64,000 nucleotides of DNA from Terebella lapidaria (lineage: Eukaryota; Annelida; Polychaeta; Terebellida; Terebellidae): the NCBI GenBank assembly GCA_949152475.1, contig OX424564.1, forward strand, positions 2,790,001 through 2,854,000. The letters run 5' to 3'. The notes below the pieces were generated by a model, which had not been told where the DNA came from, did not search any database, and saw nothing but the letters and a program-made list of their open reading frames with translations. Positions 37,961 to 49,507 of this stretch are shown here, piece after piece (within the stretch, counting starts at the first letter, position 1; each line of letters opens with the position of its first letter). Made by a program: the position numbers and the translations under genes.

Positions 37961-38074
37961 CTTTTTAGTCTTGGTGTGGGCTTCTTGGTCTGCCAGGTCA
38001 CTCTGGTTCTCACTCTCAGCAGTGCTCTCCAGCTCTCCAACGTCCCGCTGAGCAGCTGGCTGTCGATTCTGATT
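37961..38074 (-). CDS. SET/recombinase gene, tandem exon copy 1
   Basis: First of the tandem set in transcription order: 114 nt, phase 0, encoding NQNRQPAAQRDVGELES and an acidic stretch ending in EAHTKTKK. It lacks the KRKRSI segment found in the others. The acceptor is CCCTTTCAG (or six bases further in, also in frame). Phase matches the CAG/GTAATC donor of the recombinase exon only 221 bp upstream, with no conflict. Confidence 0.7.
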
Positions 38075-38146
38075 CTGAAAGGGAAGCATTGAGGAACATA
38101 AAATCATGTGGCAGCATTAACTTTTTTGAGGAGCCATACTATACAC

Positions 38147-38215
38147 CAAACTAGAATGCTTGGTCGCCCGCGACCGCATATATGTATCTCCCAATGCCCG
38201 CGTATCAGATGCTGA
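38147..38215 (+). repeat. CTAGA-family fragment
   Basis: Short fragment starting CTAGAATGCTTGGTCGC and continuing through CCGCGACCGC (a hairpin with GGTCGC) to a degenerate GTATCTCCC block: the 5' end of the element at 49664-51241. Confidence 0.6.
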
Positions 38216-38294
38216 TCCACAGTATCCTTGGGGGACACAATTACAAAATATGTAACTGATGCACAGTTGTCACGAAACCAATTGTCATGATTAC

Positions 38295-39919
38295 CTGATT
38301 GAGGTGCTCCATCACTGGAACAACTGTGGTGAGGGCTTCAACAGCTCGAGGCACGCAATATATATTCTGGTCTATCGCCTTTGAGTGGCCCATATGTTCT
38401 ATGAATCGATCAACTGTCTTGTCATCAATGCCTTCAATTTTCCAGAAGTAGGTTGAGCATCGGTGTCGTATGCTTGTCGCTGTGATCATGGGAATGCCTA
38501 TCTTAGTACATATGGCCTTGACTTCATTATAACCGGTTATGGAATCCATTGATGCTTCTGTGTAGGCAAACAATAGATTATTGTCATTGGCAACACCAGC
38601 AAGTTTTCTTTTTTCTGGATTTATCAGCAGTTCTATCACTCTGTTGCAATCCTTGGGGAAGAAAATGGTAACTAGTCCATGTCCTTTCCCCATGAAGAAT
38701 GTCAGCGAGTATTTGGACAAAAGGGCCTTCACGTTGCCGTCAATGTCCTCTTGATTGATCCATGTGTCCCTGTGGATGTAATCGGTAACTTTGAGGTGTG
38801 CTGGTTCGCTACCTCTTCTGGCATTTATAATGGTCAACTTTGCCATAACCACTCTCCTAGCATGGATATATTCTCTCTTGGAAGTGATGTCATCTATTTT
38901 AGAAATTTCCTCATCAAGGTATGATCGAAGTTTGTCAAGATTCTTCTCGTCCGGAAGTGCTGAAGGCTTGCGGTTTTCCAGTTGTCGTTTTTCTTTGAGC
39001 TGGTACTCTGCCGAAGAAAATATTTTAGCGTAATTTGTCTTCAAAACTCTTTGGAAAAATAATACGTTGTCTAACTTTTCTTGCATTGCCAGCTTTTCTT
39101 CCTGAGTTTTCGTCCGTCGCTGTAGTATTGAGTAATGTGTAACTATGACATCTGCAGCTGTTTTGAGTAAGGTACCCATTGCGACCTTCAAGCCAGCTTT
39201 GACTTCTTCTGAATTTTCTGTCCGACACATTTCTTTCAAAGCATCTTCGACTTCATAAAAGTTAGAGCCATTGAACAGGTCAGCACACGTCGTGACTTCT
39301 TCACACAGTACGACAAGCTTCGCGAGTCTCCTCATAGCAGTGCGACTCTTGGTCTTTGCTTCTTTGACTTTGTTAGGTTTTTTCATGTCAAAAATGTGTT
39401 TCCCGATCAAGAGTATCAGGTCGTCTTTCTTGATTAGATCGAAGTACTCATCTGACTTCATATGATCGAGGACATCACACCAAGCTTGGTCAATCGCTTT
39501 GTTTGAAGCAGCAGCGTTTTTCTCACTCCCCATGCTCACAAGTACAGGCTCGAACTTCCCTTTCTGTGCTGCATGAGTCGATGGACATTTGGCGGTATGT
39601 CGTTTGGCATACTTCTTCTTGAAGTAGCCCTTGCACGCTGAACATTGCACCTTTGTGCCTGTGCATTTTCGCTCACATTGCAAATCGTTGTCGTTCCCTC
39701 CTCTCAGAATAATCTTTGTATTCTCCAATGATATACCCTCTCTTCGAATTTGATCGATTTCTTGAAGAATTTCTTTTTGAGTGATTTCGCCTTTCTCCTT
39801 CTTGTTGAGCAGCGTTTTGATGCGTTCTTCTCCATGATGCACTTCTAATAGATGCCGTCTTAAGTCGGCTTTAGGTTGGCCGCAGAAAATACATGTCCGC
39901 TTCGGCTTGGAACTTTTAC
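38295..39919 (-). CDS. SET/recombinase gene, zinc-finger and tyrosine-recombinase exon
   Basis: A single 1,625-nt exon without stops. The acceptor TTTTCATTGTCAG leaves GT, which completes a Gly with the last base of the 52575-52698 exon; the donor is AATCAG/GTAATC at phase 0. Counting that Gly as 1, residues 10-28 form a C2H2 finger (C10, C13, H23, H28) and 93-112 a C2HC knuckle (C93, C96, H108, C112). A long helical linker follows. From about 350 on lies a tyrosine-recombinase/phage-integrase-like catalytic domain: box I INARRGSEPAHL (R368/R369), a GKGHG turn (candidate Lys 412), box II TSIRHRCST (R485, H486), HMGHSKA with H512, and Tyr521 nine residues after it. Thr replaces the usual box II His. 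The nearest relatives I know are multi-copy zinc-finger/recombinase proteins of fish and invertebrates and Crypton-like recombinases. The catalytic Tyr and Arg suggest activity, or recent descent from an active enzyme. Confidence 0.85.
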
Positions 39920-40039
39920 CTGACAATGAAAAAGTATCTCATGGTACACATGCAAACTAGATGTCAAGGCCTATAGATGCCTTGGAGGCATTTTGGAACT
40001 TTTGTCTTGATCTTTGTTTCTTTATCCTGAATTTTTTCA

Positions 40040-40970
40040 CAAAGCAATTCACTCTATAATGCCGCGAGTCTGCGAGAAAAATTTGGCCCAGAGCCAAGTT
40101 CATCCAAAGTAACTCCTATGTTTTTTCATATATGACAAAGAGTCAGGAAATAACGTCCGTTTTGCTCTATGACGTACGGTTTCCGAGATATGGCCGAAAA
40201 CAATAAACGCTGACTCGACAAAAACTTTTTTGGCCCAGAGCCAATTTTGCCCAAAGTATCCCCCTAGGTTTCTTCTTCTTCTAGACCGACGAGTCCAAAA
40301 ATAATGTTTGTTTTGATCTAAGACACATCGTAACCATGGTAACCCAGGTACGGCCAAAATAGGAAACCACTGATTCAGGAAAAAAGATTAGCCCAAGGGC
40401 TAAGAAAGCTTACCGGACAATATATATTTTAGATCTTAACCTTTTGTGCCATGACCTTAAAAACAGGGTCATTGTTCAATTCAAGGTCATGAGAATATTC
40501 AAGTCATATAATTTCCTATATATTCGCAATTGATTCCTAAGCTGTAAAGAAGATAATAAGCAAGATATTAGCCATTTTGTTCTCTGATCTTGAAAATGAG
40601 GCCAGAAGTCAAATTCATGTACCTACTAGGCTTCTTCATCTGGGTCAACGAGTCAGAAAGTAACGTCCGTTTCACTCTACGACGCACCGTTTCCGAGATA
40701 TCGGCCAGAAAAAAATATGCCATTTCTGGCCCAGAGCCAACTTCAACCACAGAACTGCAGGCTGACCTAAGCAAAGAATACAAATATAACGTCCGTCCGA
40801 AATATCCTTGGAAAAAGAAAATGCCGACTCAGCAGAAATTTTTTTGAGCCAGAGCCAATTTCACCCAAAGTACCCACTAGACAAATGTACCTAGGCCGAC
40901 GAGTCCAACAATACGTCCGTTTCACTCTACAACTCACTGTTTCCGAGACACAGCCAAAAAAAAAAGTTAG
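40040..40970 (+). repeat. Fragmented CGTTTCCGAGATA repeats and partial HINE-like copy
   Basis: Several ~140-bp units marked by TGGCCCAGAGCCAA, AACGTCCGTTTCGCTCTACG-like and CCGTTTCCGAGATA words, interrupted at 40387-40620 by the 5' part of a HINE-like element. The same unit is tandem at 42.4-43.3 kb and 61.0-61.6 kb. No coding content. Confidence 0.65.
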
Positions 40971-41876
40971 CCAGGTTACCAGACAATTTTGGTTGAAGCA
41001 CGACAGGTGAGATATATGACATTCAGATCAACCCTTCGAGGTCAACTCCGTTAAATTCAATTTCACCATCAAGCGTGCACCATATAACCTTGTATATGTT
41101 CCAAATACAAATACAAGGTCTATCTACAAGTATTTTGTCATTATACAAAATTTACACATTTCAGTCCAACATTTTTTTCAAAGGGTGAACAATTTTTTTT
41201 TGCCTAGAAATGACCCAAAATGGATAGTAATGCGATTTGAGGCAAAACAATTTTTTTCCCGTCGACCCGTCAAAAATTCAAAATGGCCGCCACACGGAGA
41301 CCGCCGATTCAAGGGCAACAAAACTTATATACATCATAAAGGTACATAGGGGGAATCTTTCGAAACAAAAATCTCAAAACTGATCACACAGTTTTCGAGA
41401 AAAGACAGACAACTTGAAGGTGCAAAATTGGGCATTTTTCGACTGCAAAATGGCTGTTTTGACATTTCAAGTTCATCCAAGGTCAAATTCAAGGTAACCA
41501 CACAAGTCGCCATATATGACTTCCCATTTGAAAGTGCCAATTTCTAAGCTCTATCTTCAAGCGTTCTATGAGTACAGTTTCGGCAGCTCGTATTATGAAG
41601 GAAAAAAGTGTCGAAAATTTTCTAAGTCTGAAATTTTTTTCAAAGGGGGGGAAATTTTTTTTTGCCTAGAAATGGCCTAAAATGGATAGTATTGCAATTT
41701 GGGCCGAAAATTTTTTTTTTCGTTGACCCGTCGAAAATTCAAAATGGCCGCCATACGCAGACCGGCGATTCAAGGGCAACCAAACTTATACACATCACAG
41801 AGGTACATAAGGAGAATCTTTTGAAACAAAAACCCACGACAATAGCTTATCGGCCCATATGGGCCGGTAAGCTAAA
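40966..41876 (+). mobile_element. HINE-like element, variant copy
   Basis: Starts GTTAGCCAGGTTACCAGAC and ends with the hairpin CTTATCGGCCCATATGGGCC then GGTAAGCTAAAA. It lacks the ~135-bp array, carrying instead the block with TTCAAGCGTTCTATGAGTAC shared with 48.3-48.9 kb. Confidence 0.6.
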
Positions 41877-42419
41877 AAGCGAAAGAAAAGCAGACAAAAA
41901 CATAAGGCTGGAATCCAGATTCTTAATCGGGATGCCTAACTGCACTGATCAAAATATGTTAAGGCCCACCATCCAATGTTAATGTATCGTATAGGGCCTT
42001 GATATATTTTGAACAGTGTGCCTGTGTGCACTGTACTATGCACATGGCCGGTACTTACTGGGTGTATTCTCGGCAACGGTGACCGCATCCGCAAAACTCT
42101 GTGTGGGTCCCAGTGGCGGTGCTCGCCTCAGCGGTGCTAACCCAAAATATACAGTTTATGGCACCAAAAAGAAACTAGACATGAAGGCCAGAAGATGCCT
42201 TGGAGCATTTCGTGTGAGCTCTATTCCTACCTAACATATACCTAAGAGACCTTGTCTAGAACCATAATGACCCTGAAACTGTCCCTGGTCAAAGTTTAAC
42301 TGACATACCGCGCCCTTTAGGCATCTTTATGTTGAAGTCCGTTCTGCTTTATGACACTATTTTTGATGAAAATAAAGAATGCTGAATTAGCCGGAAACTT
42401 CAGGTCAAGGTAAGAGTTC

Positions 42420-43320
42420 ATCCCAGATACCCTTTAGACATGTTTGTCTAGGGCGATGAGTCTGAAAATTACGCCTGTTTTGCTCTACGACACACTGTTT
42501 CTGAGATATTGAAGATATTGAATCTGAGAAACAAAATTCGATACCAGGGGTCGTCGCGACCCAAGGTACCTCCTAGATTAGTTTAACTGGTGCTGTACGT
42601 TGAAAATAGACTTCGTTTCACTCTACGGTGCACCTTTTCCGAGATACGGCCAAACAGGAAATTCGGAGTTGGAGGAAAAAATCGACACCAGGGGTCATCT
42701 CGACCCAAAATGCCCCCTAGCCTAGTTTGTCTGGTGCCAGGATGCCGATATTAAGCTCCGTTTCGCTCTACGACGCACCGTTTCCGAGATACGGCCAAAC
42801 AGGAAGTGCCGAGTCGGCGAATAAATTTGACACCAGGGGTCGTCTCAACCCAAGATACCCTCTAGACAAGTCGGGTCGAGTGCCGGAAGACCAAAATTAA
42901 GCTCCGTTTCGCTCTACGACACACCGTTTTCGAGATATGGCCAAACAGGAAGTGCCGAGTCGGTGAATAAATTTGACACCAGGGGTCGTCTCAACCCAAG
43001 ATACCCCCTAGACTAGTCGAGTCTAGTGCCGGAAGACCGAAATTAAGCTCCGTTTTACTCTACGACGCACTGTTTTCGAGATACGGCCAAAGGGCCAAAC
43101 AGGAAGTGCCGAGTCAGAGGAAAAAAATTCTACACCAGGGGTCATCTCGACCCAAAATACCCGCTAGCCTAGTTTGTCTAGTGCCAGGAGGCCGAAACTA
43201 AGCTCTGTTTTGCTCTAAGATGCACGGTTTCCGAGATACAGCCAAACAGGAAGTGGCGAGTCAGAGAAAAAAAAATTCGACACCAGGGGTCATCTCGCCC
43301 AAAAATACCCTTTAGCCTAG
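42420..43320 (+). repeat. ~135-bp tandem array, about seven units
   Basis: Units marked by AAATTTGACACCAGGGGTCG, TCTCAACCCAAGATACCC, GCTCCGTTTCGCTCTACG and GTTTTCGAGATACGGCC. About seven diverged copies, with outlying copies at 40.1-40.9 and 61.0-61.6 kb. No frame or known element is recognised. Confidence 0.75.
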
Positions 43321-44050
43321 TGTGCCTGTTCCTGCACAGTGTCAGTTCGGAGATTGATCGCCCATAAAGTACACACCGTGGACCATGATTTCGTCCAAAT
43401 GGGCCAAGTTTTAACGGCCAAATCTGGCCAACGTGGGCCAGGTGAAAATGGAAGGGTGGATGTACATCTATATGATGTCAGCTGTCCACTACAACCATTC
43501 ATTCCATAGAATGTGACATCCCACGACACGGAACAGACGGACAGCTGGACAGACAGACAATGGTAAAACAATGTCTCCCACAGTATGCAGTGGAGACATA
43601 ATTTTTCTTTTCGTGCTCTGGATTTGGATCTGGATCCAGACTTGGACCAGATCCAGGCCCAGATGTGGACAAACATGGTCCTGTATCCCATCATTAATCA
43701 AAACTGTCAAACAAAGTCTTCTTCTGCCATTAAAAAGCACTGTTAACATTCTCAAACCATCAAAATCTCAATTTTGACCTTTAAAGGTTATCCAAGGTCA
43801 AGGTCACCATTGTGAAGCCCACAAGGATATCCCACAGTCTAATACAACCTTAAGCTCTATCCGTAACCATTTAAAATTTACATTTTTCCCCTGTACACGG
43901 ATAGTCAATGACTGACCGTCACGCAAATCGATAGACTTAGTGTCATAATCCCATAAGATTTGAATGTGCAAAATGAAAATGATTGATAAAACATAGGCTC
44001 AAGGGACCTGTAGCTTACCGGCTAGCCAAAAGGTGATCGGACCGATGGTC
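43321..44050. other. No gene seen
   Basis: Intronic sequence of the large gene ending in a degenerate HINE-like terminus (GTGATCGGACCGATGGTC at about 44034). Minus-strand frames of up to 125 codons here have no domain. Confidence 0.4.
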
Positions 44051-44936
44051 TGGTAAGTTCAAGGTTACAAGTATATTCAGCATATATCATTTCCTATATG
44101 TCCACAATTGATTCGTGAGCTGTAAAGTTGACAAGTGAGATATGTGCCATTTCATGGTCTGACCTTGAAAATGAGGTCAAAGGTCATATCCAAAGTCACG
44201 AGAATATTCAGTATATATTATGTCTTATATGTCCACAATTGATTCCTGAAAAGTAAATAATAAGCGATATATTAGCCATTTTGTGCTCGGACCTTGAAAA
44301 TGAGGTGAAACATCAAATTCAAGGTCATCAGAATATTCCGCATACCTGATATATTATTTCATATATGTCCACATTTGATTTCTAAGCTGTTAAGTCGATA
44401 ATAAGCGATATAATAGCCATTTTGTGCTTTGACCTTGAAAATTAGGTCAAAGGTCAATTTCAAGTTCATCAGAGTATTCGACATATATCATTTCCTATAT
44501 GTCCGCAATTGATTCCTAAGCTAAAGTCAAAAATAAGCGAGATATTAGCCATTTTGTGCTTTGACCTTGAAAATAAGGTCAAAGGTCACATTCAAGGTCA
44601 TGAGAACATTCAGCCTATATCATTTCCTATATGTCCACAATTGATTCCTAGTCTCTAATCTCAATATTGAGTGAGATATTAAACAATATGTGTCCCATAA
44701 TGAAGCATAGGAGAATTCAACATGGGAAAGTCCCATTTGGGCCGAGTTTGAGTCAAAATGGCCCACTTTGAGCGATTCAAGCACAACGAAACTTATACAC
44801 ATCATAGGAGTATATATGAGGAATGTTATGTATCAAACAGAAAAAAAGTTATCAAACAGATTTTGAGAAAATGGCCGCCAAAGTCCAAAATCAGGCATTT
44901 TTCGTCGAAAATGGTTGCCATTTTGAAAAAAATGTG
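44050..44936 (+). mobile_element. HINE-like element body
   Basis: Four ~135-bp units with AGGTCA blocks followed by the family's 3' block (GGGAAAGTCCCATTTGGGCC, GAGCGATTCAAGC, AACGGCCGCCATTTTG-like). It lacks a clean 5' end and its final hairpin; another copy begins at 44947. Confidence 0.7.
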
Positions 44937-44946
44937 AAAATAAAAA

Positions 44947-46042
44947 ATTAGGCCAAGGGCCAAAGATAGGTTACCGGACAATGTTTAATATTTTAGATGT
45001 TAGCCAGGTCACTGGTTGAATTCAAGGTCCAGAGAATATTCAGCATATATAACATTAAGCATATATCATGTCCACAGTTGATTGCTAAGCTGTAAATTCA
45101 ATAATCAGCGAGATATTAGCAATTTTGTGCTGTGGCCTTGAAAATGAAGGGGCAAAGGTCAAATTTAAGGTCATCAAAATATTCAGTGTATATCATTTTC
45201 TATATCATGTCCACAATTGATTCCCAAGCCATACAGTCAATAGAGGAGCAAGATATGAGTCAGTTTGTCCTTGGACCTTGAGAATGAGGTCAGAGGTCAA
45301 ATTCAAGGTCCGAAAATATTCAGCATATATCATTTCCTACATGTCCACAATTGATTCCTAAGCTGTAAAATCGATAATAAGTGAGATATTAGACATTTTG
45401 TCCTGTGACCTTGAAAATGAGGTCACAGGTCAAATTCAAGGTCATGACAATAATCTGCATATATCATTTCCTATATGTTCATAACTGATTCCTAAGCTGT
45501 AAAGTCGATAACAAGCGAGATATTAGCCATTTTGTCCTATGACCTTGAAAATGCCGTCAAAGGTCAAATTCAAGGTCATCAGAATATTCAGCATATATCA
45601 TTTCCTATATGTCCACAATTGATTCCTAAGCTGTAGAGTCGATAATAAGCGAGATATCAGACATTTTGTGCTCTGACCTTGAAATTGAGGTCAGAGGTCA
45701 AATTCAAGGTCACGAGAATATTCAGCATATATCATTTCCTATATGTCCACAATTGATTCCTAGTCTCTAATCTCAATATTAAGTGAGATATTAGGCATAA
45801 TGTGTCCCATTATAAAGCATAGGATAATTTAACATGGGAAAGTCCCATTTGGGCCGAGTTTGGGCCAAAATGGTCCACTTCGAGCGATTCAAGAGCAACG
45901 AAATTTGTAGACAGCTTAGGAGTACATATGAGGAGTGTTATGTATCAAAAAAAAAAAAAGTTACTGAACAGATTTTGAGAAAATGGCCACCAAAGTCCAA
46001 AATCAGGCATTTTTCATCGAAAACGGCCGCCATTTTGAAAAA
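44947..46042 (+). mobile_element. HINE-like element, 3'-truncated
   Basis: Starts ATTAGGCCAAGGGCC and GGTTACCGGAC; five receptor-site units at about 45100-45720; then the GGGAAAGTCCC block. It is cut by the next copy at 46043, inserted after CCGCCATTTTGAAAAA. It also serves as the empty-site reference for the insertion at 49664. Confidence 0.75.
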
Positions 46043-47880
46043 ATTAGCCCAAGGGCTAAGACAGGTTACCGGACAAAATATGTTTTATATTCCTGTGACC
46101 TTGAAAATGAGATCAAAGGTCAAATTCAAGGTCATCAGAATATTAGGCTTTCATCATTTCCTATATGTCCACAACTGATTCCTAAGCTGTAAAGTCGATA
46201 ATAAGTGAGACTTTAGCCATTTTGTGTTCTTGACCATGAAAATGAGGTCAGAGGTCAAATTCAAAGTCACGAGAATATTCAGCATATATCATTTCCTACA
46301 TATCCACAAGTGATCCCTAAGCTGTAAAATTGATAACAAGTGATATATTACCCATTTTGTCCTGTGAAATTGAAAAAGAGGTCAAAGATCAAATTCAAGG
46401 TCATGACAATAATCTGCATATATCATTTCCTATATGTTAACAATTGATTCCTAAGCTGTAAAGTCGATAACAAGCGAGATACTAGCTATTTTGCCATGTG
46501 ACCTTGAAAATGAGGTCAAAGGTCAAATTCAAGGTCATCAGAATATTCGGTTGATATCATTTCCTATATGTCCACAATTGATTCCTAAGCTGTAAAGTAG
46601 ATAATAAGCGAGATATTAGCCATTTTGTCTTTTGACCTTGAAAATGAGGTCAAAGGTCAAATTCAAGGTCATCAGAATATTCGGTTGATATCATTTCCTA
46701 TATGTCCATAATTGATTCCTAAGCTGTAAAGCCAGAAACAAGCGAGATATTAGCCATATTGTCCTTTGACCTTGAAAATGAGGTCAAAGGTCAAATTCAA
46801 AGTCATCAGAATATTCGGTTGATATCATTCCCTATATGTCCACAATTGATTCCTAAGCTGTAAAGTCGATAATAAGCGAGATATTAGCCATTTTGTTCTC
46901 GGACCTTGAAACAAAGGTCAGAGGTCAAATTCTCAGTCACAAGAATATTCAGCATATATCATTTCCTACATGTCCACAAATGATCCCTAAGCTGTAAAAT
47001 CGATAATAAGTGAGATATTAGCCATTTTGTCCTGTGACCTTGAAAATGAGGTCAAAGGTCAAATTCAAGGTCATGACAATAATCTGCATATATCAATTCC
47101 TATATGTTGTTAATTGATTCCTAAGCTGTAAAGTCGATAAGAAGCGAAATATTAGCCATTTTGCCGTGTGACCTTGAAATGAGGTCAAAGGTCAAATTCA
47201 AGGTCATCAGAATATTCGGCTGATATCATTTCCTATATGTCCACAATTGATTCCTGAGCTGTAAAGTCGATAATAAGCGAGATATTAGCCATTTTGTTCT
47301 CTGACCTTGAAACTGAGGTCACAGGTCAAATTCAAGGTCACGAGAATATTCAGCATATATCATTTCCTATATGTCCACAATTGATTCCTAGTCTCTAATC
47401 GCAATATTAAGTGAGATATCAGGCTTATTGTGTCCCATTATAAAGCATAGGAGAATTTAACATGAGAAAGTCCCATTTGGGCCGAATTTGGGCCCAAAAT
47501 GGCCCACTTCGAGCGATTCAAGGGCAACGAAATTTATACATGTCACAGGGGTACATATGGGGAGTGTTGTGCATCAATAAGAAAAAAAGTTACTGAACAG
47601 ATTTTGAGAAAACAACCGTCAAAGTCCAAAATTGGCCATTTTTCGACGAAAACGGCCGCCATTTTGAAAAAAATGCAGAAATCAGAAAACTAAAAAAAAC
47701 CTTTCCTGGAAATATTTTTAGGTATTTTTGTGCAAAATTTCAGAAAGATCGGACCATATACTTTAAAGATAAAAATGTGAACGGACGGACGACGGACGGA
47801 CGGACGGACGGACGGACGACGGACGACGGACGCAACGCCATGCCAATAGGTTATCGGACTATAGGTCCGGTAACCTAAAA
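46043..47880 (+). mobile_element. HINE-like element, full copy with ten receptor-site units
   Basis: Best full copy. The 5' end is ATTAGCCCAAGGGCTAAG (hairpin) then GGTTACCGGAC; the 3' end is GGTTATCGGACTATAGGTCC, GGTAACCTAAAA (hairpin). The GGTTACCGGAC and GTCCGGTAACC words form short subterminal inverted repeats. There is a GGAC/GACG microsatellite near 47780-47830 and a tandem core. This combination is the architecture of Helentron-associated (HINE/DINE-like) non-autonomous elements. Core units of ~135 bp carry TGACCTTGAAAATGAGGTCA then AAGGTCAAATTCAAGGTCA, read directly at about 46096, 46498, 46633, 47036 and others. Confidence 0.8.
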
Positions 47881-49406
47881 ATTAGCCCAAAGGCTAAGAC
47901 AGGTTACCGGACAATTTTGGTTTGGCCATGGCAGCATTGGCAGGTAACAGACCTTGAGATTTACCAATCAAGGTTCGCAGTGTGAACAAATGACCTTGAG
48001 ATTTACCAATCAAGGTCATCCGTGTGAACTTCGATGTCACCATTACATGTTCATAATACAAAGATATATCTGGGTGGAATCGTTTAGGCCGCTCAGGTCA
48101 ATTTACACATTACGAGTCAGACATTTGGCACTCAAGGTCATCTGACGTCAAGATCAAGGTCATCATTAGTTGTGCCATATATGTCTTGCTATATGTTCAT
48201 AATGCAAACATGAGTTCTATCTGCAAGCATTTCATCTATAGAGGCAAATCTGGGCACTTTTTGACCCCAAAATGGCTGTTCTGACCTTTCAAGGTCATCG
48301 AAGGTCAAATTCAAGGTCACCACACAAGTCGCCATATATGACTTCCCATTTGAAAGTGCCAATTTCTAAGCTCTATCTTCAAGCGTTCTATGAGTACAGT
48401 CCTGACAGCTCCCATTATGAAGAAAAAAAGTGCCGAAAATTTTCTAAGTCCAAAATTTTTTTCAAAGGGTGAAAATTGTTTTTTGCCTAGAAGTGGCCCA
48501 AAATGGATAGTAATGTTATTTGGGGCGAAAAATTTTTTTTTCGCCGACTCGTCAAAAATTCAAAATGGCCGCCACACTGAGATCGGCGATTCAAGGGCAA
48601 CAAAACTTACACACGTCACAGAGGTATATAAGAGGAATCTTTTTAAGGAAAAATCTCAAAACTGATCAGAGAGTTTTTGAGAAAATACAGACCAGGTGCA
48701 AGTTTGAGCGTTTTTCGACCCAAAAATGGCTGTTTTGACCTTTCAAGGTCATCCAAGGTCAAATTCAAGGTCACCACACAAGTCGCTATATATGACTTCC
48801 CATTTGAAAGTGCCAATTTCTAAGCTCTATCTTCAAGCGTTCTATGAGTACAGTCCGGACAGCTCCCATTATGAAGGGAAAAAGTGCCGAAAATTTTCTA
48901 AGTCCAAAATTTTTTTCAAAGGGTGAAAAAAATTTTTTGCCCTAGAAATGGCCCAAAATGGATAGTAATGCGATTTGGGGCGAAAAAAAATTTTTTCGCC
49001 GACCCGCCAAAAATTCAAAATGGCCGCCACACGGAAACCGGCAGATTTAGGGCAACCAAACTTATACATATCACAGAGGTATATGAGGGGAATCTTTTGA
49101 AACCAAAAACTCAAAACTGATCAGACAGTTTTTGAGAAAATGGCCGTCAAAGTCCAAAATTGAGCGTTTTTCGACAAAAACGGCCGCCATTTTGAAAAAA
49201 ATGAGAAAATCAAAAAACAAAAAAATACCTCCTTCTCAAAATATTTTTAGGCATTTTTGTGCAAAATTTCAGAAAGATTCGATCGTTAACTTTAAAGATA
49301 AAAATGTTAACGCCGGACGGACGGACGGACGGACGGACGGCTAGACGGACGACGGACGCAACGCCATGCCAATAGGTTATCGGACCAAAGGTCCGGTAAC
49401 CTAAAA
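47881..49406 (+). mobile_element. HINE-like element, variant body
   Basis: Begins head-to-tail directly after the previous copy (ATTAGCCCAAAGGCTAAG) and ends GGTCCGGTAACCTAAAA. The ~135-bp array is replaced by a ~454-bp unit present twice (about 48275-48725 and 48729 onward) with TTCAAGGTCACCACACAAGT; that unit also occurs near 41460. A GGAC microsatellite is at 49313-49350. Confidence 0.75.
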
Positions 49407-49507
49407 ATGCGAAAATCAAAAAACTAAAAAATACCTCCTTCTTGAATTATTTTTAAGTATTTTTGTGCAAAATTTCAGAAGAATTCGCTCGTAAACAAAA
49501 AAGATAA

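Larger units (their letters stand above)
36700..38100 (-). repeat. Tandem exon-plus-intron duplications, six units
   Basis: Units of 237-238 bp, each made of one phase-0 exon and a ~114-bp intron containing CTAATTACGAGCATGCTAGA. Exon and intron parts are about equally conserved between units, so the whole unit was duplicated recently. Because each exon is a whole number of codons and starts and ends at phase 0, any number can be included or skipped without shifting the frame. Confidence 0.9.

Noticed and set aside
45834-46192. Plus-strand frames of about 110 codons in HINE-like copies (also at 47.5, 48.4 and 52.0 kb)
   Set aside because: They recur only within element copies, differ in length, and have no recognisable domain.
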